From the NCBI RefSeq assembly GCF_000311785.1, contig NZ_HE978546.1:92147-156146 (forward strand): 64,000 bases of DNA, written 5' to 3'. This document shows positions 36,984 to 46,343 of the stretch, in pieces. The stretch comes from Brevibacillus massiliensis. GTDB taxonomy: Bacteria > Bacillota > Bacilli > Brevibacillales > Brevibacillaceae. The notes beneath the pieces are model-generated. The model saw only the letters and a program-made list of their open reading frames with translations. It was not told the DNA's origin and ran no database searches. The translations under genes were made by a program, and so were the position numbers. Every line of letters begins with the position of its first letter. Within the stretch, counting starts at the first letter, position 1.

Positions 36984-37542
36984 CCCCTGCTGCGACAGAT
37001 TGACTCGCCGGTTGTACAGGAAAGCTGAAGTGGCCGATCACTTCGCCAGAGGGGGTGATAGGCGGCTTCGCCTGGTTTGCCAGGTCCAAACGGGGGAACA
37101 GCAGCTCGGCGACCCGATACGCTTCCTCCAAGTGCGGGTAGCCGGACAAGATAAAGCTCTCGATTCCCAGTTCCGCATACTCTTCTATCCGGGCGGCTAC
37201 CGTCTCGGGATCACCTACCAGCGCGGTCCCGGCCCCTCCCCTGACCAGCCCGATCCCCGCCCAGAGGTTGGGCGATATTTCCAAATCGCTTCGATTGCCG
37301 CTGTGCAGCTGCAGCATCCGTTTTTGGCCTTCTGAATCGTAGTTGGCGAGCGATTTTTGTGCCGAGCGGATTGTCTCGTCATCGAGGTGCTTGATTAATT
37401 GGTCTGCCGCTTCCCACGCTTCCCGCTCGGTTTCCCTCACAATCACGTGCAGCCGGATGCCGAACCGAACGGCCCGCCCTCCGATTGATGTTCCCAAGTA
37501 ACGCCCATCCCCGTGTGTAGGCAGAAACCAAAGCACTTCCAT
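36868..37542 (-). pseudogene. ssuD: Alkanesulfonate monooxygenase SsuD, internally deleted copy
   Basis: Begins as a normal SsuD ([20 protein letters not shown]) but jumps in frame after GGRAV to [18 protein letters not shown], skipping some 170-200 residues of the TIM barrel with much of the active site. The junction is near 37465. The rest, [21 protein letters not shown] and [20 protein letters not shown], is intact. The C-terminal tail runs 116 nt into ssuE, so its original stop is probably lost too. Not expected to fold or act; another ssuD-type gene is present in the operon. Confidence 0.88.
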
Positions 37543-37559
37543 AACGCTTCCCCTTTCTT

Positions 37560-38579
37560 TTATTTCGCCGGATGAAAAACCGCATCCGCGACGGAAATTT
37601 TCTTCGGTATCAGTTTTAAGGCATAGAAGGTATCCGCAATCTCCTGCTGCCCTTTTACCATCGCGTCATCCAATTCTTCCAAACCGTAGGTTCTGCGCGC
37701 CGCCGCTTTCTCCAGTGCAGCAACGTCAATTTTCAGCAGGGGAGCGAGCAGCTTGGCGACTTCTTTGGGATTTTCATTGGCCCACCTGCTCGACTCCTCC
37801 ACTTCCTCAAGCAGCACTTTGACAATGTCGCCATGCTCCCTGGCGAAGACATCTGATGCGAGGTAGAAATCGCGGTCGTCCGCAAGTCCTTGGCCGTCGG
37901 TCAGCACCCGCACCTGTCCGGTATTTTCAATGTCGGCGAAGTAGGGATCCCAGACCACCCAGGCGTCTACCTTGCCTTGTTCAAAGGCGATCCGGGCATC
38001 CGCCGGGGCCAAAAACGACAGGGTGACATCTTCGTACGTCAGATTGGCGCTCTCCAGTGCCTTGACGAGCAGGTAGTGCGAGCTGGACCCCTTCGCAAGT
38101 CCAATCGATTTGCCTTTTAGATCGGCGATCGTGTGGATGGCGGAATCCTTTTTGACGAGGACCGCTGAGCCTTTGGCTTTGGAATGGCCAGCCCCGACGT
38201 AGACCAGCGGAGAACCTGCTGCCTGGGCAAATACCGGCGGAGAATCGCCAGTCCGGCCCACGTCGAGATTTCCCGAGCTCAATGCTTCAAGGAGCGGCGG
38301 ACCCGCCGGAAATACATTCCAGGTGACGGCGTAACCCAACTCTTGCAATCTTTTTTCCAGATTCCCCCGCTCTTTTACGATGTTGAGCGGATCTCCCTTC
38401 TGATAGCCAATCCGCAGGACCTTGTCGGCTTTCGTTTTGGCTTCGGCCTTCGCCTGGGCACTGCCGCTGCCTTCGGAACAGCCTGTGAGGAAGGCGGACA
38501 GCAGGATGAAGGCGGCGAGCAAAAGGAACGGCATCCCCGTCTCCTTCCACCGCTTGTTTGTTTTCCTGTTGCCTGACAT
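37560..38579 (-). CDS. ssuA: Aliphatic sulfonate-binding lipoprotein SsuA
   Basis: 339 aa. Signal with lipobox FLTGCS near residue 33, then the periplasmic-binding fold: [75 protein letters not shown]. Binds alkanesulfonates and hands them to SsuC. The ATG at 38579 follows AAAGGAG. A 188-bp gap without a gene precedes it, the longest in the operon. Confidence 0.92.
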   Translation of the reverse strand: MSGNRKTNKRWKETGMPFLLLAAFILLSAFLTGCSEGSGSAQAKAEAKTKADKVLRIGYQKGDPLNIVKERGNLEKRLQELGYAVTWNVFPAGPPLLEALSSGNLDVGRTGDSPPVFAQAAGSPLVYVGAGHSKAKGSAVLVKKDSAIHTIADLKGKSIGLAKGSSSHYLLVKALESANLTYEDVTLSFLAPADARIAFEQGKVDAWVVWDPYFADIENTGQVRVLTDGQGLADDRDFYLASDVFAREHGDIVKVLLEEVEESSRWANENPKEVAKLLAPLLKIDVAALEKAAARRTYGLEELDDAMVKGQQEIADTFYALKLIPKKISVADAVFHPAK

Positions 38580-38767
38580 TGCTCTTCTACTCCTTTCGCA
38601 ATGCAGACTCCCGACACGCCTGCACCCGGGCAAGCGGCAAGGAGCCTTCAGTTGTCTGATCAGCTATTTTCAGTTTTCAACCTGTTTCCTGCCGTTTTGA
38701 ATCCTGACCAAAACAGTCGAGTTTCAGCCGAAAAAAAACAGCAGGAACAGGTCGACTACGCTAAAGT
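38580..38767. other. Gap inside the organosulfur operon
   Basis: 188 bp between sfnG and ssuA. No gene. On the minus strand a T-run (TGTTTTTTTT) and a weak TTGAAA-type -35 occur, so an internal stop/restart of transcription is possible but not shown. Confidence 0.3.
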
Positions 38768-39844
38768 CTATGCCCGTTTTTCCTGGGCGTTACAAGATTC
38801 GGCGCCCAATTTTTTCTGCAGCACATGTTCGAAAAACAGCGGCAGCTCATCGACCGGATAGCGAAACGCCGTTAAAATCATCTCAACGCCTGCCAACTGC
38901 AGCTCCCGGATTTTGTCTCTCACCTGCTGGTACGAACCGATCAAGCCGGTCCGAAAGCCCTCGTTGTTGGCGACAAAATCGCTGATGGAGGCGGCCCGCG
39001 ACCACATGCCCGCAGCACCCCTGGCATAGTTTTTAAATTTGTTGATCGCCGTCACATCGGCATGATCCACGATGTAGCGGAATTCTTCTTGCGCTTCTTT
39101 TTCTGTCTCGCGGGCAATGACGAAGGCGTTGACAGCAAACCGGACCCGCCGATGATGCCTGGAAGCAATCTCGCTTACGCGCTCCATCTGCGGCCTCAGT
39201 TCTTCAATCGAAGCTCCGTTCATAAAGTACCAGTCCGAAAATTTCCCCGCCATTTCCTGTGCTTCCTGGGAATTTCCGCCCTGAAAAATAGCAGGGTACG
39301 GTTTCTGTACGGGAGTTGGCCGCATCTTTCCGCCACGTATCTGGTAGTGCTCGCCTTCAAAGGAAAATTCCTCTTTTTGCCAAAGTCCTTTCACCACCTG
39401 TAGATACTCCTCCGAACGACGATACCGTTCGGAATGGCTGATCCAGGGGATGCCAAACATCTCCTGTTCCTCTTGAAACCAGCCGCTGACCAAATTGACG
39501 TGCCAGCGGCCGGATGTGATCTGTTCCAAGGTCGCTCCCATTTTCGCCAATGTAACCGGAGGGACAAAAGCCGGCAGCACCGCCGAAATAAAGTGAACCT
39601 GCCTGGTATGTGCCGCCAGGGCGCCTACAATCGTCAAGGAGTCCAGCTGTCCGCCCGCCGCATCGCTGCCGCCCAAGCCTCCCAGATAGCGGGTGGGGAA
39701 GAGAATCGCGTCGACTCCCAGCCGATCGGCCAGCTGTGCCAGGCGCAGGTTATAGGCAAAGCTGCCGTCTTTGGCCTGATCTGCCGTCGAACGCAAAAAT
39801 CCCCCGGAAATATTGGAACCCCATATGGCTACTTTCACACTCAT
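38768..39844 (-). CDS. sfnG: FMNH2-dependent dimethylsulfone-type monooxygenase SfnG
   Basis: 358 aa bacterial-luciferase fold. The N-terminus VAIWGSNISGGFLRS matches SfnG, which turns dimethylsulfone into methanesulfinate; SGRWHVNLVSGWFQEEQEMF and YPAIFQGGNSQEAQEMAGKF are FMN-site regions. It needs reduced FMN from SsuE. It sits between ssuA and an ssuD-type gene. The substrate may be another sulfone. Confidence 0.85.
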   Translation of the reverse strand: MSVKVAIWGSNISGGFLRSTADQAKDGSFAYNLRLAQLADRLGVDAILFPTRYLGGLGGSDAAGGQLDSLTIVGALAAHTRQVHFISAVLPAFVPPVTLAKMGATLEQITSGRWHVNLVSGWFQEEQEMFGIPWISHSERYRRSEEYLQVVKGLWQKEEFSFEGEHYQIRGGKMRPTPVQKPYPAIFQGGNSQEAQEMAGKFSDWYFMNGASIEELRPQMERVSEIASRHHRRVRFAVNAFVIARETEKEAQEEFRYIVDHADVTAINKFKNYARGAAGMWSRAASISDFVANNEGFRTGLIGSYQQVRDKIRELQLAGVEMILTAFRYPVDELPLFFEHVLQKKLGAESCNAQEKRA

Positions 39845-39860
39845 CGGCTTCTCTCCTCCA

Positions 39861-40931
39861 TCACGAGTACAGCACTCCCGCCCTGTCATCCGAGAACAGG
39901 GGCAGTACCAAATTCCCTACCCGCTCCGCTTCTTCGAGATGCGGAAAACCTGACAGGATAAAGTGATTCACCCCGGCATCGACGTATTCCATCAATCCTT
40001 CTTTCACCTGCTCCGGCGTTCCGACCACTGCCGTGCCGGCCCCTTTTCGCACCCTGCCGATCCCGGCCCATTTGTGCTTGCCAAAGCGCATTGCACCCTC
40101 CAGCAATTGGGACATCCGCTGCTGCGCCACTGAATCTGCCCTTCGGTAATAGTCTTGCATCCGCTGTTCGACGACCGGATCGATCCGGCTGATCAGGCGA
40201 TTGGCAGCAGCCCACGCCTCCTCCTCCCCTTCCCGCACAATCACGTGTATCCGTACGCCGAATTCCAGCTGTCTGCTGTAAGCAGCCGCTCTTCGCTTGA
40301 CATCGTTGATTTGCCGCCGAACTTCTTCCACCGGTTCTCCCCATTGCAAATAGACGTCAGCATGTTTGGCGGCGACTTCTTTGGCAGCTTCAGAGGAACC
40401 GCCAAAGTAGACGGGAAGCTGTCTTCGCTGATAATTGGAAGGGTAGAGGGCAGCATTCCTTACGGAAAAAAACTCTCCCTCGAAGCTGACCGACGACTCC
40501 TGCCACAGCTTTCTGACGATCGTTAAAAATTCGTCCGTGCGCTGATAACGCCGGTCATGCTCCAGAAAATCCCCATCCTGCCCTTGTTCTGACGGAGAAC
40601 CGCCCGTCACCACGTTGACCCAGAGCCTTCCCCCGCTGAATTGATCCAGTGTTGCCGCCATTTTTGCCGCCAGAGTGGGCGCGACAAAACCCGGGCGAAA
40701 AGCCACCAGCGGAGAAATCTTCGACGTGCACTGGCAGATCGCCGACGCAACCATCCACGAATCCAAAAAGGGGGCCCCTACGGGGATGAGAATGCCGGAA
40801 AAACCCGCTGCTTCGGCCGCCTGGGCAACCTTGCCGAGGTAGTCGAGAGTGGCCTCGCGCTCTGGCCGGGCAAGTCCGATGTACTCCCCGTCTCCATTGG
40901 TCGGAACAAACCAGGAAAAATGAATCGCCAT
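39861..40931 (-). CDS. Alkanesulfonate monooxygenase, SsuD-type
   Basis: 356 aa luciferase-like enzyme: FSWFVPTNGDGEYIG at the start, VAFRPGFVAPTLAAKMAATL, GRLWVNVVTGGSPSEQGQDG, and KWAGIGRVRKGAGTAVVGTP near the end. Cleaves the C-S bond of a sulfonate using FMNH2 and O2, releasing sulfite and an aldehyde. Diverged from the broken ssuD copy downstream, so it may have a different substrate. Six bases separate it from the upstream HpaB-like gene. Confidence 0.88.
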   Translation of the reverse strand: MAIHFSWFVPTNGDGEYIGLARPEREATLDYLGKVAQAAEAAGFSGILIPVGAPFLDSWMVASAICQCTSKISPLVAFRPGFVAPTLAAKMAATLDQFSGGRLWVNVVTGGSPSEQGQDGDFLEHDRRYQRTDEFLTIVRKLWQESSVSFEGEFFSVRNAALYPSNYQRRQLPVYFGGSSEAAKEVAAKHADVYLQWGEPVEEVRRQINDVKRRAAAYSRQLEFGVRIHVIVREGEEEAWAAANRLISRIDPVVEQRMQDYYRRADSVAQQRMSQLLEGAMRFGKHKWAGIGRVRKGAGTAVVGTPEQVKEGLMEYVDAGVNHFILSGFPHLEEAERVGNLVLPLFSDDRAGVLYS

Positions 40932-40937
40932 ACAGGA

Positions 40938-42377
40938 TCACCTCGCGTCTGATTTTGCCAATTCCCAAACAGTCTGAATCAACTCTTGCCTGTCGTAACC
41001 CGCATACTGGCTCGCGTACGTGCGCACCGGGTCGCCGGAGTAAAACCGCTCATACAGCTCATGGCGGGAAGCAAGGGGACTGCCGATCAAATCCCAAGCC
41101 AGCTTGAACAGTTTCAGGCGGGTTTCTGCCTGTACCTCGGCGCCGCGGTAGTACTTTTGGATAAACGGTCCGATCGGCCCGTTCAGTTCCGCGAGAGCAG
41201 AGGGAACCTGCAGAAATCCTCCCGCTCCGATCTGCTGGATGATTTCAAGCGCACGGGGATAATAGCGGGAGCCCAAATTCCGGGCGGTCGTCAAAGGTTC
41301 GACGGCGGGCAGCCACACTCCGTATTGATTTGGCTTTGCACGTTCGCGGGCGGCCAGCAGCAGGGCCCTGATCGTCTCTGCCTGGATGATCAGCTCCCCC
41401 AGTTTTTCCTGAACGTGCAAGTATTGCCGGGCGCCGATCGTACAGGCCAATTCGTGGCCGATGGCCGCGACGAATTCCAGTTTCTGGAGCAGCCGGACCA
41501 CTGTCGGCTGCTGGCTCAAGGCGACGGCGACGGGATCTTGTCTCAGCCTCCAGATCGCCTCCGGATCGTCTTTGATAAAAACCCGCTCCCACGGGATCAA
41601 GGCATCGTCAAAGACGACAACCGCATCCATTTCGTCAAATCTTGAGCTGAGCGGGTGATCCTCTGCGTTCTCGGAAGCAAAAGACTCCCTGCAGACAATG
41701 TGCACCCCTTTTGTGGCGACAGGGACGGCGAACATCGTCGCATACCGGGCTTCTGACTGCGGGCGCCGATGAAACGGATAGACAAAAATTTCATCGTAAT
41801 ACGGAGCCCCGGTCGCAATCATCTTCGCCCCCCGCACGATGATCCCGTCCTCTGTCTCCCGCACAATGCGCAGATGGGTGTGGGGATCATCAAATTGGGA
41901 AGACAATTTCGACCGGTCTACCTGCGGATCGTGCAACGCGGTTGTGGAGAACAAATCCTGATCCCGGCTTAGCCGATAATACCGGTCGATTTTGTCGGCA
42001 AACTTGCCGTCGCTCCCCCCTAATACATGGCGGCTGGCGTACCATCCGGTCAAGAGTGACCTCGAATAGTCGGACAGCCGGCTCATCATGCCAAAAGTTT
42101 TTTCCGACCATATCCGGTATGCGGTCTCCTTTTGCAGCACCTCTTCTTTGCTGCCGGGAACCAGATAGGCAAGGTTGGCAGGCTTGCCCGTATCGGGGGG
42201 CGAAAAAGTCAGAGACGGCTGGGAGGCGGGATCGTCCTGCAAAGCCAGCAATGCACAAATCGTCTGAATCGTTCCGGCAAACGCCGGGTGGCTGGGTAGA
42301 TCCTCAACGATCTTCCCCTGCAGCCAGACGCTTCGCCCGTCCCGAAGCCTAGAGAGATACCGCTGACTTGCTGTCAT
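40938..42377 (-). CDS. HpaB-family flavin monooxygenase (paralog 2)
   Basis: 479 aa, group D flavin-dependent oxygenase related to 4-hydroxyphenylacetate 3-monooxygenase: MMSRLSDYSRSLLTGWYASR, YYRLSRDQDLFSTTALHDPQ, FDDALIPWERVFI, LGSRYYPRALEIIQQIGAGG. Uses reduced flavin from a separate reductase. The ATG at 42377 follows AAGGAGG and overlaps the preceding paralog by 29 bp. In a sulfur operon it may oxidise a phenolic or aromatic organosulfur substrate; this is inference. Confidence 0.85.
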   Translation of the reverse strand: MTASQRYLSRLRDGRSVWLQGKIVEDLPSHPAFAGTIQTICALLALQDDPASQPSLTFSPPDTGKPANLAYLVPGSKEEVLQKETAYRIWSEKTFGMMSRLSDYSRSLLTGWYASRHVLGGSDGKFADKIDRYYRLSRDQDLFSTTALHDPQVDRSKLSSQFDDPHTHLRIVRETEDGIIVRGAKMIATGAPYYDEIFVYPFHRRPQSEARYATMFAVPVATKGVHIVCRESFASENAEDHPLSSRFDEMDAVVVFDDALIPWERVFIKDDPEAIWRLRQDPVAVALSQQPTVVRLLQKLEFVAAIGHELACTIGARQYLHVQEKLGELIIQAETIRALLLAARERAKPNQYGVWLPAVEPLTTARNLGSRYYPRALEIIQQIGAGGFLQVPSALAELNGPIGPFIQKYYRGAEVQAETRLKLFKLAWDLIGSPLASRHELYERFYSGDPVRTYASQYAGYDRQELIQTVWELAKSDAR

Positions 42378-43833
42378 ATTCCTTCGCCTCCTTCCCTGCG
42401 GCCAGGTTCCAGAAATCGCGCAAACGGGATTGAAGCCGCTCCTTGTCGCAGTTCTGATATTGGGCAGCGTACGTTCTGACCGGATCCCCCAGGTAGAACC
42501 GCTCGTAAAGCTCATGCCGGGATCCCAGCGGGCTGCCGATCAAGTCCCAAGCCAGTTTGAACAAGGCAATCCGGCCTTCCGCGTCTATTTTTGCGCCGCG
42601 GTAGTATTTTTGCAGCAAGCCGCCCAGTTCCGCCTGCAGCCGCTCCCCGTTCGAAGGCACCTGCATAAAGCCTCCCGCTCCGATTTGCTGCAGAATTTCA
42701 ATCGCCCGCGGATAATACCTGGGCCCCAGGTTTCTCGCTGTCTCGATCGGGGTCGGATCGGGGACGAATGTGCCGTACACATCCGCTTTGCCTCCCGCTT
42801 CCGATGCGATCAGCAGGGCTTTGACGGTTTCCAGCTGAATGACCAACTCTCCCAGTTTTTCCTGGACGTGCAGGTGATGATCGGCTCCGATCGCTTCCGC
42901 AACGGCAAAGGCGACCCCTGCCACAAATTCCAGCTTCGCCAGGAGGCGCACCACAGTCGTGTGGTAGGCCAGCCCATTGGCTGTTTCATCCATGCGCAGC
43001 TGCCACACCGCCTGCGGATTGTCGTGCAGGAAGACGCGTTCCCACGGAACCAGGGCATCGTCGAACAGCAGCACCGCATCCATTTCTTCATATCGGGAGC
43101 TGAGCGGATAGACTTCCCGGCGATCGGCAGCAAAGGATTCGCGACAGATGATGTGAAGGCCGGGCGTATTGGCGGGCACGATCATCATATGGGCATGTGC
43201 CAGATCCCCATCGGCGATCCGGTGGAACGGATAAACCAAAAAGTCGTGTGTGTACGGACCCGCCGTCGCAATCATTTTCGCCCCTCGCAGAACAACCCCA
43301 TCTTCTGTTTTTCTCACGATCCGAAGAACGGCATCCGGGTCTTTCTGTTCCGAAGGCCCTTTTGAGCGGTCAATTTGCGGATCCAACAGCGCGGTCGTCA
43401 CAAAGCGGTGCTGATCGCGGGCTTGTTCGTAGTAGCGAACGATTTTTTCGGCAAACTGCGGATCAAAAACCTGATATCTTTCCCGGGCGGCATACCAGCC
43501 TGTCACCAAAGAACGGGCATATTCGGAGAGCCGGCTCATCACACCGTGCGTCTTTTTGGTCCAGCAGGCAAAAGCGGCTGTCCGCCTTTGCAAATCCTCG
43601 AGGGAGGCAGGAACCAGAAAGGCGTTGTGAACGTACTCCCCTGTAACCGGGCTTCTAAATCCTACATGTTCGCGGAGCACATTGTCCTCCAGCGTTGCAA
43701 AGAGGGCTGTCAAGGTTTGCAGTGTCCCTTGAAAGGCAGGGTGCTGCGATACGTTCTCCACTTTTTCGCCATCCAGCCAAACTGTTCGCCCATCCTGTAA
43801 ACTATCCCTGAATCGCTGCCCTAGCGCGGCCAT
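42349..43833 (-). CDS. HpaB-family flavin monooxygenase (paralog 1)
   Basis: 494 aa. Shares the whole architecture of the next gene: HGVMSRLSEYARSLVTGWYA, LRIVRKTEDGVVLRGAKMIA, FDDALVPWERVFLHDNPQA, LGPRYYPRAIEILQQIGAGG, and RHELYERFYLGDPVRTYAAQ at the end. Clearly a tandem duplicate that has diverged. The ATG at 43833 follows AAGGGGGAA. Two adjacent HpaB-like oxygenases suggest two successive or alternative oxidations. Confidence 0.85.
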   Translation of the reverse strand: MAALGQRFRDSLQDGRTVWLDGEKVENVSQHPAFQGTLQTLTALFATLEDNVLREHVGFRSPVTGEYVHNAFLVPASLEDLQRRTAAFACWTKKTHGVMSRLSEYARSLVTGWYAARERYQVFDPQFAEKIVRYYEQARDQHRFVTTALLDPQIDRSKGPSEQKDPDAVLRIVRKTEDGVVLRGAKMIATAGPYTHDFLVYPFHRIADGDLAHAHMMIVPANTPGLHIICRESFAADRREVYPLSSRYEEMDAVLLFDDALVPWERVFLHDNPQAVWQLRMDETANGLAYHTTVVRLLAKLEFVAGVAFAVAEAIGADHHLHVQEKLGELVIQLETVKALLIASEAGGKADVYGTFVPDPTPIETARNLGPRYYPRAIEILQQIGAGGFMQVPSNGERLQAELGGLLQKYYRGAKIDAEGRIALFKLAWDLIGSPLGSRHELYERFYLGDPVRTYAAQYQNCDKERLQSRLRDFWNLAAGKEAKEYDSKSAVSL

Positions 43834-43884
43834 TTCACATTCCCCCTTTTTCATGCAGTGAAAGCTTACCCCTGTCGAGACCGG

Positions 43885-44703
43885 TCAGTACTCGGGCTTG
43901 ATAAAACCCTGGAACTCCTTGTCGATCAATTCCTCGAACTCTTTTGACTTGTACGCCTCTACCAAATCGCTTACAAATGGCTGATCCTTATCCGCAGTTT
44001 TCACGGTCAAGACGATGATGTAGTTTTTCGGGGTTTGTTCCAGTTTGATCGCCTCGCTCAACTTCCATCCCGACGCCAGCGCGAAGTTCCCGTTGACCAG
44101 GGAAAAGTCGACGTCATCCAGTGAGCGCGGCAGCTGGGCTGCCTCCAGCGGGAGTATCTCCAGCTTTTTCGGGTTTTCTGCAATGTCTTGTTCAGAAGCG
44201 TGGAGTACGTCAGCGTCCGCCTTCAGCTTGATCAGGCCGAATGTCTGCAGCATGCCCAGTGCCCTTGCTTGGTTGGTCGGGTCATTTGGCAGGGAGATGC
44301 GCATCCCTTCCGTCAGTTCATCCAAAGAGCGGTGTTTCTTGGAATAAAGCCCCATGGGAACCGTCGGAATGGGGATGACTCCGGTCAAATCGGCTTGATA
44401 TTCTTTTGTAAAATTTTCTAAATACGTAGTGTTTTGAAACACATTGGCATCAATGGAGCCGCTGATCAGCGCCGTATTCGGTTGAATGTAGTCGTTAAAC
44501 TCGACGATCGTCACCTTGTAGCCTTTTTTCTCCAGCAAGGGTTTGATGCCTTTTTTCAGCTGGTCGCTGTACGGGCCTGCTGTCGCGCCGATCTTGATTT
44601 CCTGTTTCTCAGGCCCGGAAGAGGTGACGCTGCCGCACCCTGACAGCAGGGCAGAAAGCATCATCATAGCGGCAAACGCGATGAACAGTGGACGCTTTTT
44701 CAT
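43885..44703 (-). CDS. MetQ/NlpA-family binding lipoprotein
   Basis: 272 aa. Lipobox LLSGCG near residue 23, then the NlpA fold: EIKIGATAGPYSDQLKKGIK, VEFNDYIQPNTALISGSIDA, NVFQNTTYLENF, ISLPNDPTNQARALGMLQTF. Binds methionine in characterised relatives. Since its ABC partner lacks the methionine-sensing domain and the operon is for organosulfur oxidation, the ligand may be another sulfur compound. Confidence 0.88.
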   Translation of the reverse strand: MKKRPLFIAFAAMMMLSALLSGCGSVTSSGPEKQEIKIGATAGPYSDQLKKGIKPLLEKKGYKVTIVEFNDYIQPNTALISGSIDANVFQNTTYLENFTKEYQADLTGVIPIPTVPMGLYSKKHRSLDELTEGMRISLPNDPTNQARALGMLQTFGLIKLKADADVLHASEQDIAENPKKLEILPLEAAQLPRSLDDVDFSLVNGNFALASGWKLSEAIKLEQTPKNYIIVLTVKTADKDQPFVSDLVEAYKSKEFEELIDKEFQGFIKPEY

Positions 44704-44713
44704 GAAACTCCCC

Positions 44714-45376
44714 CTATCGCTTATCCAAAAGCCGGGCAAAGTGATTTCCCGTGAATTGAATGATTTGTACGAGCAGAATCAGCAGGACAACAGTTGCGAT
44801 CATGACTTCCGTCTGGAAGCGATAATAGCCGAAGCGAATCGCCAAATCGCCGATCCCCCCGCCGCCCACGGTCCCCGCCATCGCCGAATAGGAGAGCAGG
44901 CTGATGGACGTGACCGTCAAAGCGGAAACGATGCTGGCCCGCGCTTCATTGAGCAGGACTTTCCAGATCAGCCCCAGCGGGGAGGCGCCCATCGCAACGG
45001 CCGCCTCTATCACTCCCTTGGGAATCTCTCGCAGGGCTTGCTCGACCAGCCGCGAAAAAAACGGAATCGCGGCGATGGAGAGCGGGACCGACGCCGCTAT
45101 TGGCCCAATCGTAGTGCCATTGATCACGCGGGTCAGCGGGATAATCGCTACCAGTAAGATGATAAACGGCAGGGAACGGACCGTATTTACCACGTAGTTG
45201 ATCGTCTGATGCAGGTGTTTTCGCTCCAGGATTTGCCCCTTTCCGGTGAGAAACAGCAGCACCCCCAACGGCGTTCCAAACAGCAGCGCAGCCGCGGCAG
45301 AGATGCCAACCATCGTGAAGGTTTGCCAGATCGCCATCCCGAATTCCGGTACAAGCGCGAGCAGATTCTCAAACAC
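44714..45376 (-). CDS. MetI-type ABC permease
   Basis: 220 aa with five or six membrane helices and the EAA loop [40 protein letters not shown] is characteristic of MetI. The GTG at 45376 follows GGGAGGTC; the frame is open 56 codons further but that part overlaps metN and lacks a ribosome site. Overlaps metN by 8 bp. Confidence 0.88.
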   Translation of the reverse strand: MFENLLALVPEFGMAIWQTFTMVGISAAAALLFGTPLGVLLFLTGKGQILERKHLHQTINYVVNTVRSLPFIILLVAIIPLTRVINGTTIGPIAASVPLSIAAIPFFSRLVEQALREIPKGVIEAAVAMGASPLGLIWKVLLNEARASIVSALTVTSISLLSYSAMAGTVGGGGIGDLAIRFGYYRFQTEVMIATVVLLILLVQIIQFTGNHFARLLDKR

Positions 45377-46142
45377 TGGCGACCTCCCGGGCAAGCAGCC
45401 ATTCGTTTTTGGGTTGAAACAGCAGTCTGCCGAGATTGGAGGCAGGTGCTCCCTTGGCATGGGTGAGCGACAATTCCTCGACGAGACGCCCATTTTCCAG
45501 CACGGCCACCTTATTGCAAATTTGTTTGACGACGTCCATCTCATGCGTGACCACTACGATCGTCACCTGGAGCGTCCGGTTGATCTCCTGCAGCAGAGAG
45601 AGGACAGACTGCGTCGTCTGGGGGTCGAGGGCGGAGGTAGGTTCATCGCAAAGCAGGATTCGCGGCCGGTTCGCCAAGGCCCGCGCGATTGCGACCCGCT
45701 GTTTTTGCCCTCCGCTCAGCTTGGACGGATAGCTGGACGATTTATCTTGAAGCCCAACCAACTCCAGCAGCTCTTTCACCCGCTTTTGCCGGTCTTTTTT
45801 TTCAATCCCCGATATTTCCAAAGCAAATTCCACATTCTCGGCAACCGTTCGATTGCTGAACAGGCAAAATTGTTGAAAGATCATGCCGATGGAGTGCCTC
45901 GCCGCTCGCAGCGCCTTTGGCGAAAGGATGGTCAGATCTCTCCCTGCCACGATCACCTTTCCGTTCGTAGGCTGTTCCAACAGATTGATGATTCGCAGCA
46001 AAGTAGACTTTCCGGCACCGCTGTAGCCAATAATCCCGAAAATATCTCCTTCCTCTATCTCCAGGCTGATTGGCGCCAAAGCTTGAAACGCACCGTGTTC
46101 AGGGCTTTGATACGTCTTCTCGACATTCTCCAAGCGAATCAT
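45369..46142 (-). CDS. MetN-type ABC ATPase lacking the NIL regulatory domain
   Basis: 257 aa. Walker [13 protein letters not shown], signature [16 protein letters not shown], Walker [20 protein letters not shown]-loop VVTHEMDVV. The ATPase core matches MetN, but it stops about 80 residues short of typical MetN, which ends in an ACT-like NIL domain used for inhibition by methionine. Uptake would thus escape feedback. First gene of the operon; ATG at 46142 follows AAAGGAG. Confidence 0.88.
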   Translation of the reverse strand: MIRLENVEKTYQSPEHGAFQALAPISLEIEEGDIFGIIGYSGAGKSTLLRIINLLEQPTNGKVIVAGRDLTILSPKALRAARHSIGMIFQQFCLFSNRTVAENVEFALEISGIEKKDRQKRVKELLELVGLQDKSSSYPSKLSGGQKQRVAIARALANRPRILLCDEPTSALDPQTTQSVLSLLQEINRTLQVTIVVVTHEMDVVKQICNKVAVLENGRLVEELSLTHAKGAPASNLGRLLFQPKNEWLLAREVASV

Positions 46143-46192
46143 GGAAACGGATCTCCTTTCTGTTTTTTTCACTCATTTCCACACGTGCGACG

Positions 46193-46242
46193 AAAAAGAA
46201 AAAGGCATCCTTCAAGCTGCATCGCTGCAGAAGAGGAAGCCT
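46193..46242 (-). terminator. Leader terminator (attenuator) of the organosulfur operon
   Basis: On the minus strand AGGC-TTCCT and CTGCA pair with TGCAG and AAGGA-TGCC around a GCGA loop, then TTTTTCTTTTT. It lies between the promoter and metN, so it must be bypassed for expression. I see no complete S-box, T-box or other known aptamer. Confidence 0.65.
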
Positions 46243-46314
46243 CCGGTCGTCCGGTTGGACATTCACTTTTTCTCTTGAGTCAAGCGGAACGAATGGGAAT
46301 GATGGTTATGATTG

Positions 46315-46343
46315 AGTTTAATCCGATTATTCTGACCTGTCAA
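46315..46343 (-). promoter_or_regulatory. SigA promoter of the organosulfur operon
   Basis: Minus strand TTGACA (46338-46343), 17-bp spacer, TAAACT (46315-46320). A near-consensus match located at the very end of the TnpB relic, about 170 nt upstream of metN. Confidence 0.7.

Noticed and set aside
40986..43365. Long plus-strand frames opposite the HpaB pair
   Set aside because: Explained as antisense shadows of the two conserved flavin monooxygenase genes.
46173..46340. S-box (SAM) riboswitch before metN
   Set aside because: A leader terminator exists, but the conserved aptamer core (for example the GATGAAGCC-type and AAGGTGC-type segments) was not found; recorded only as an unexplained attenuator.
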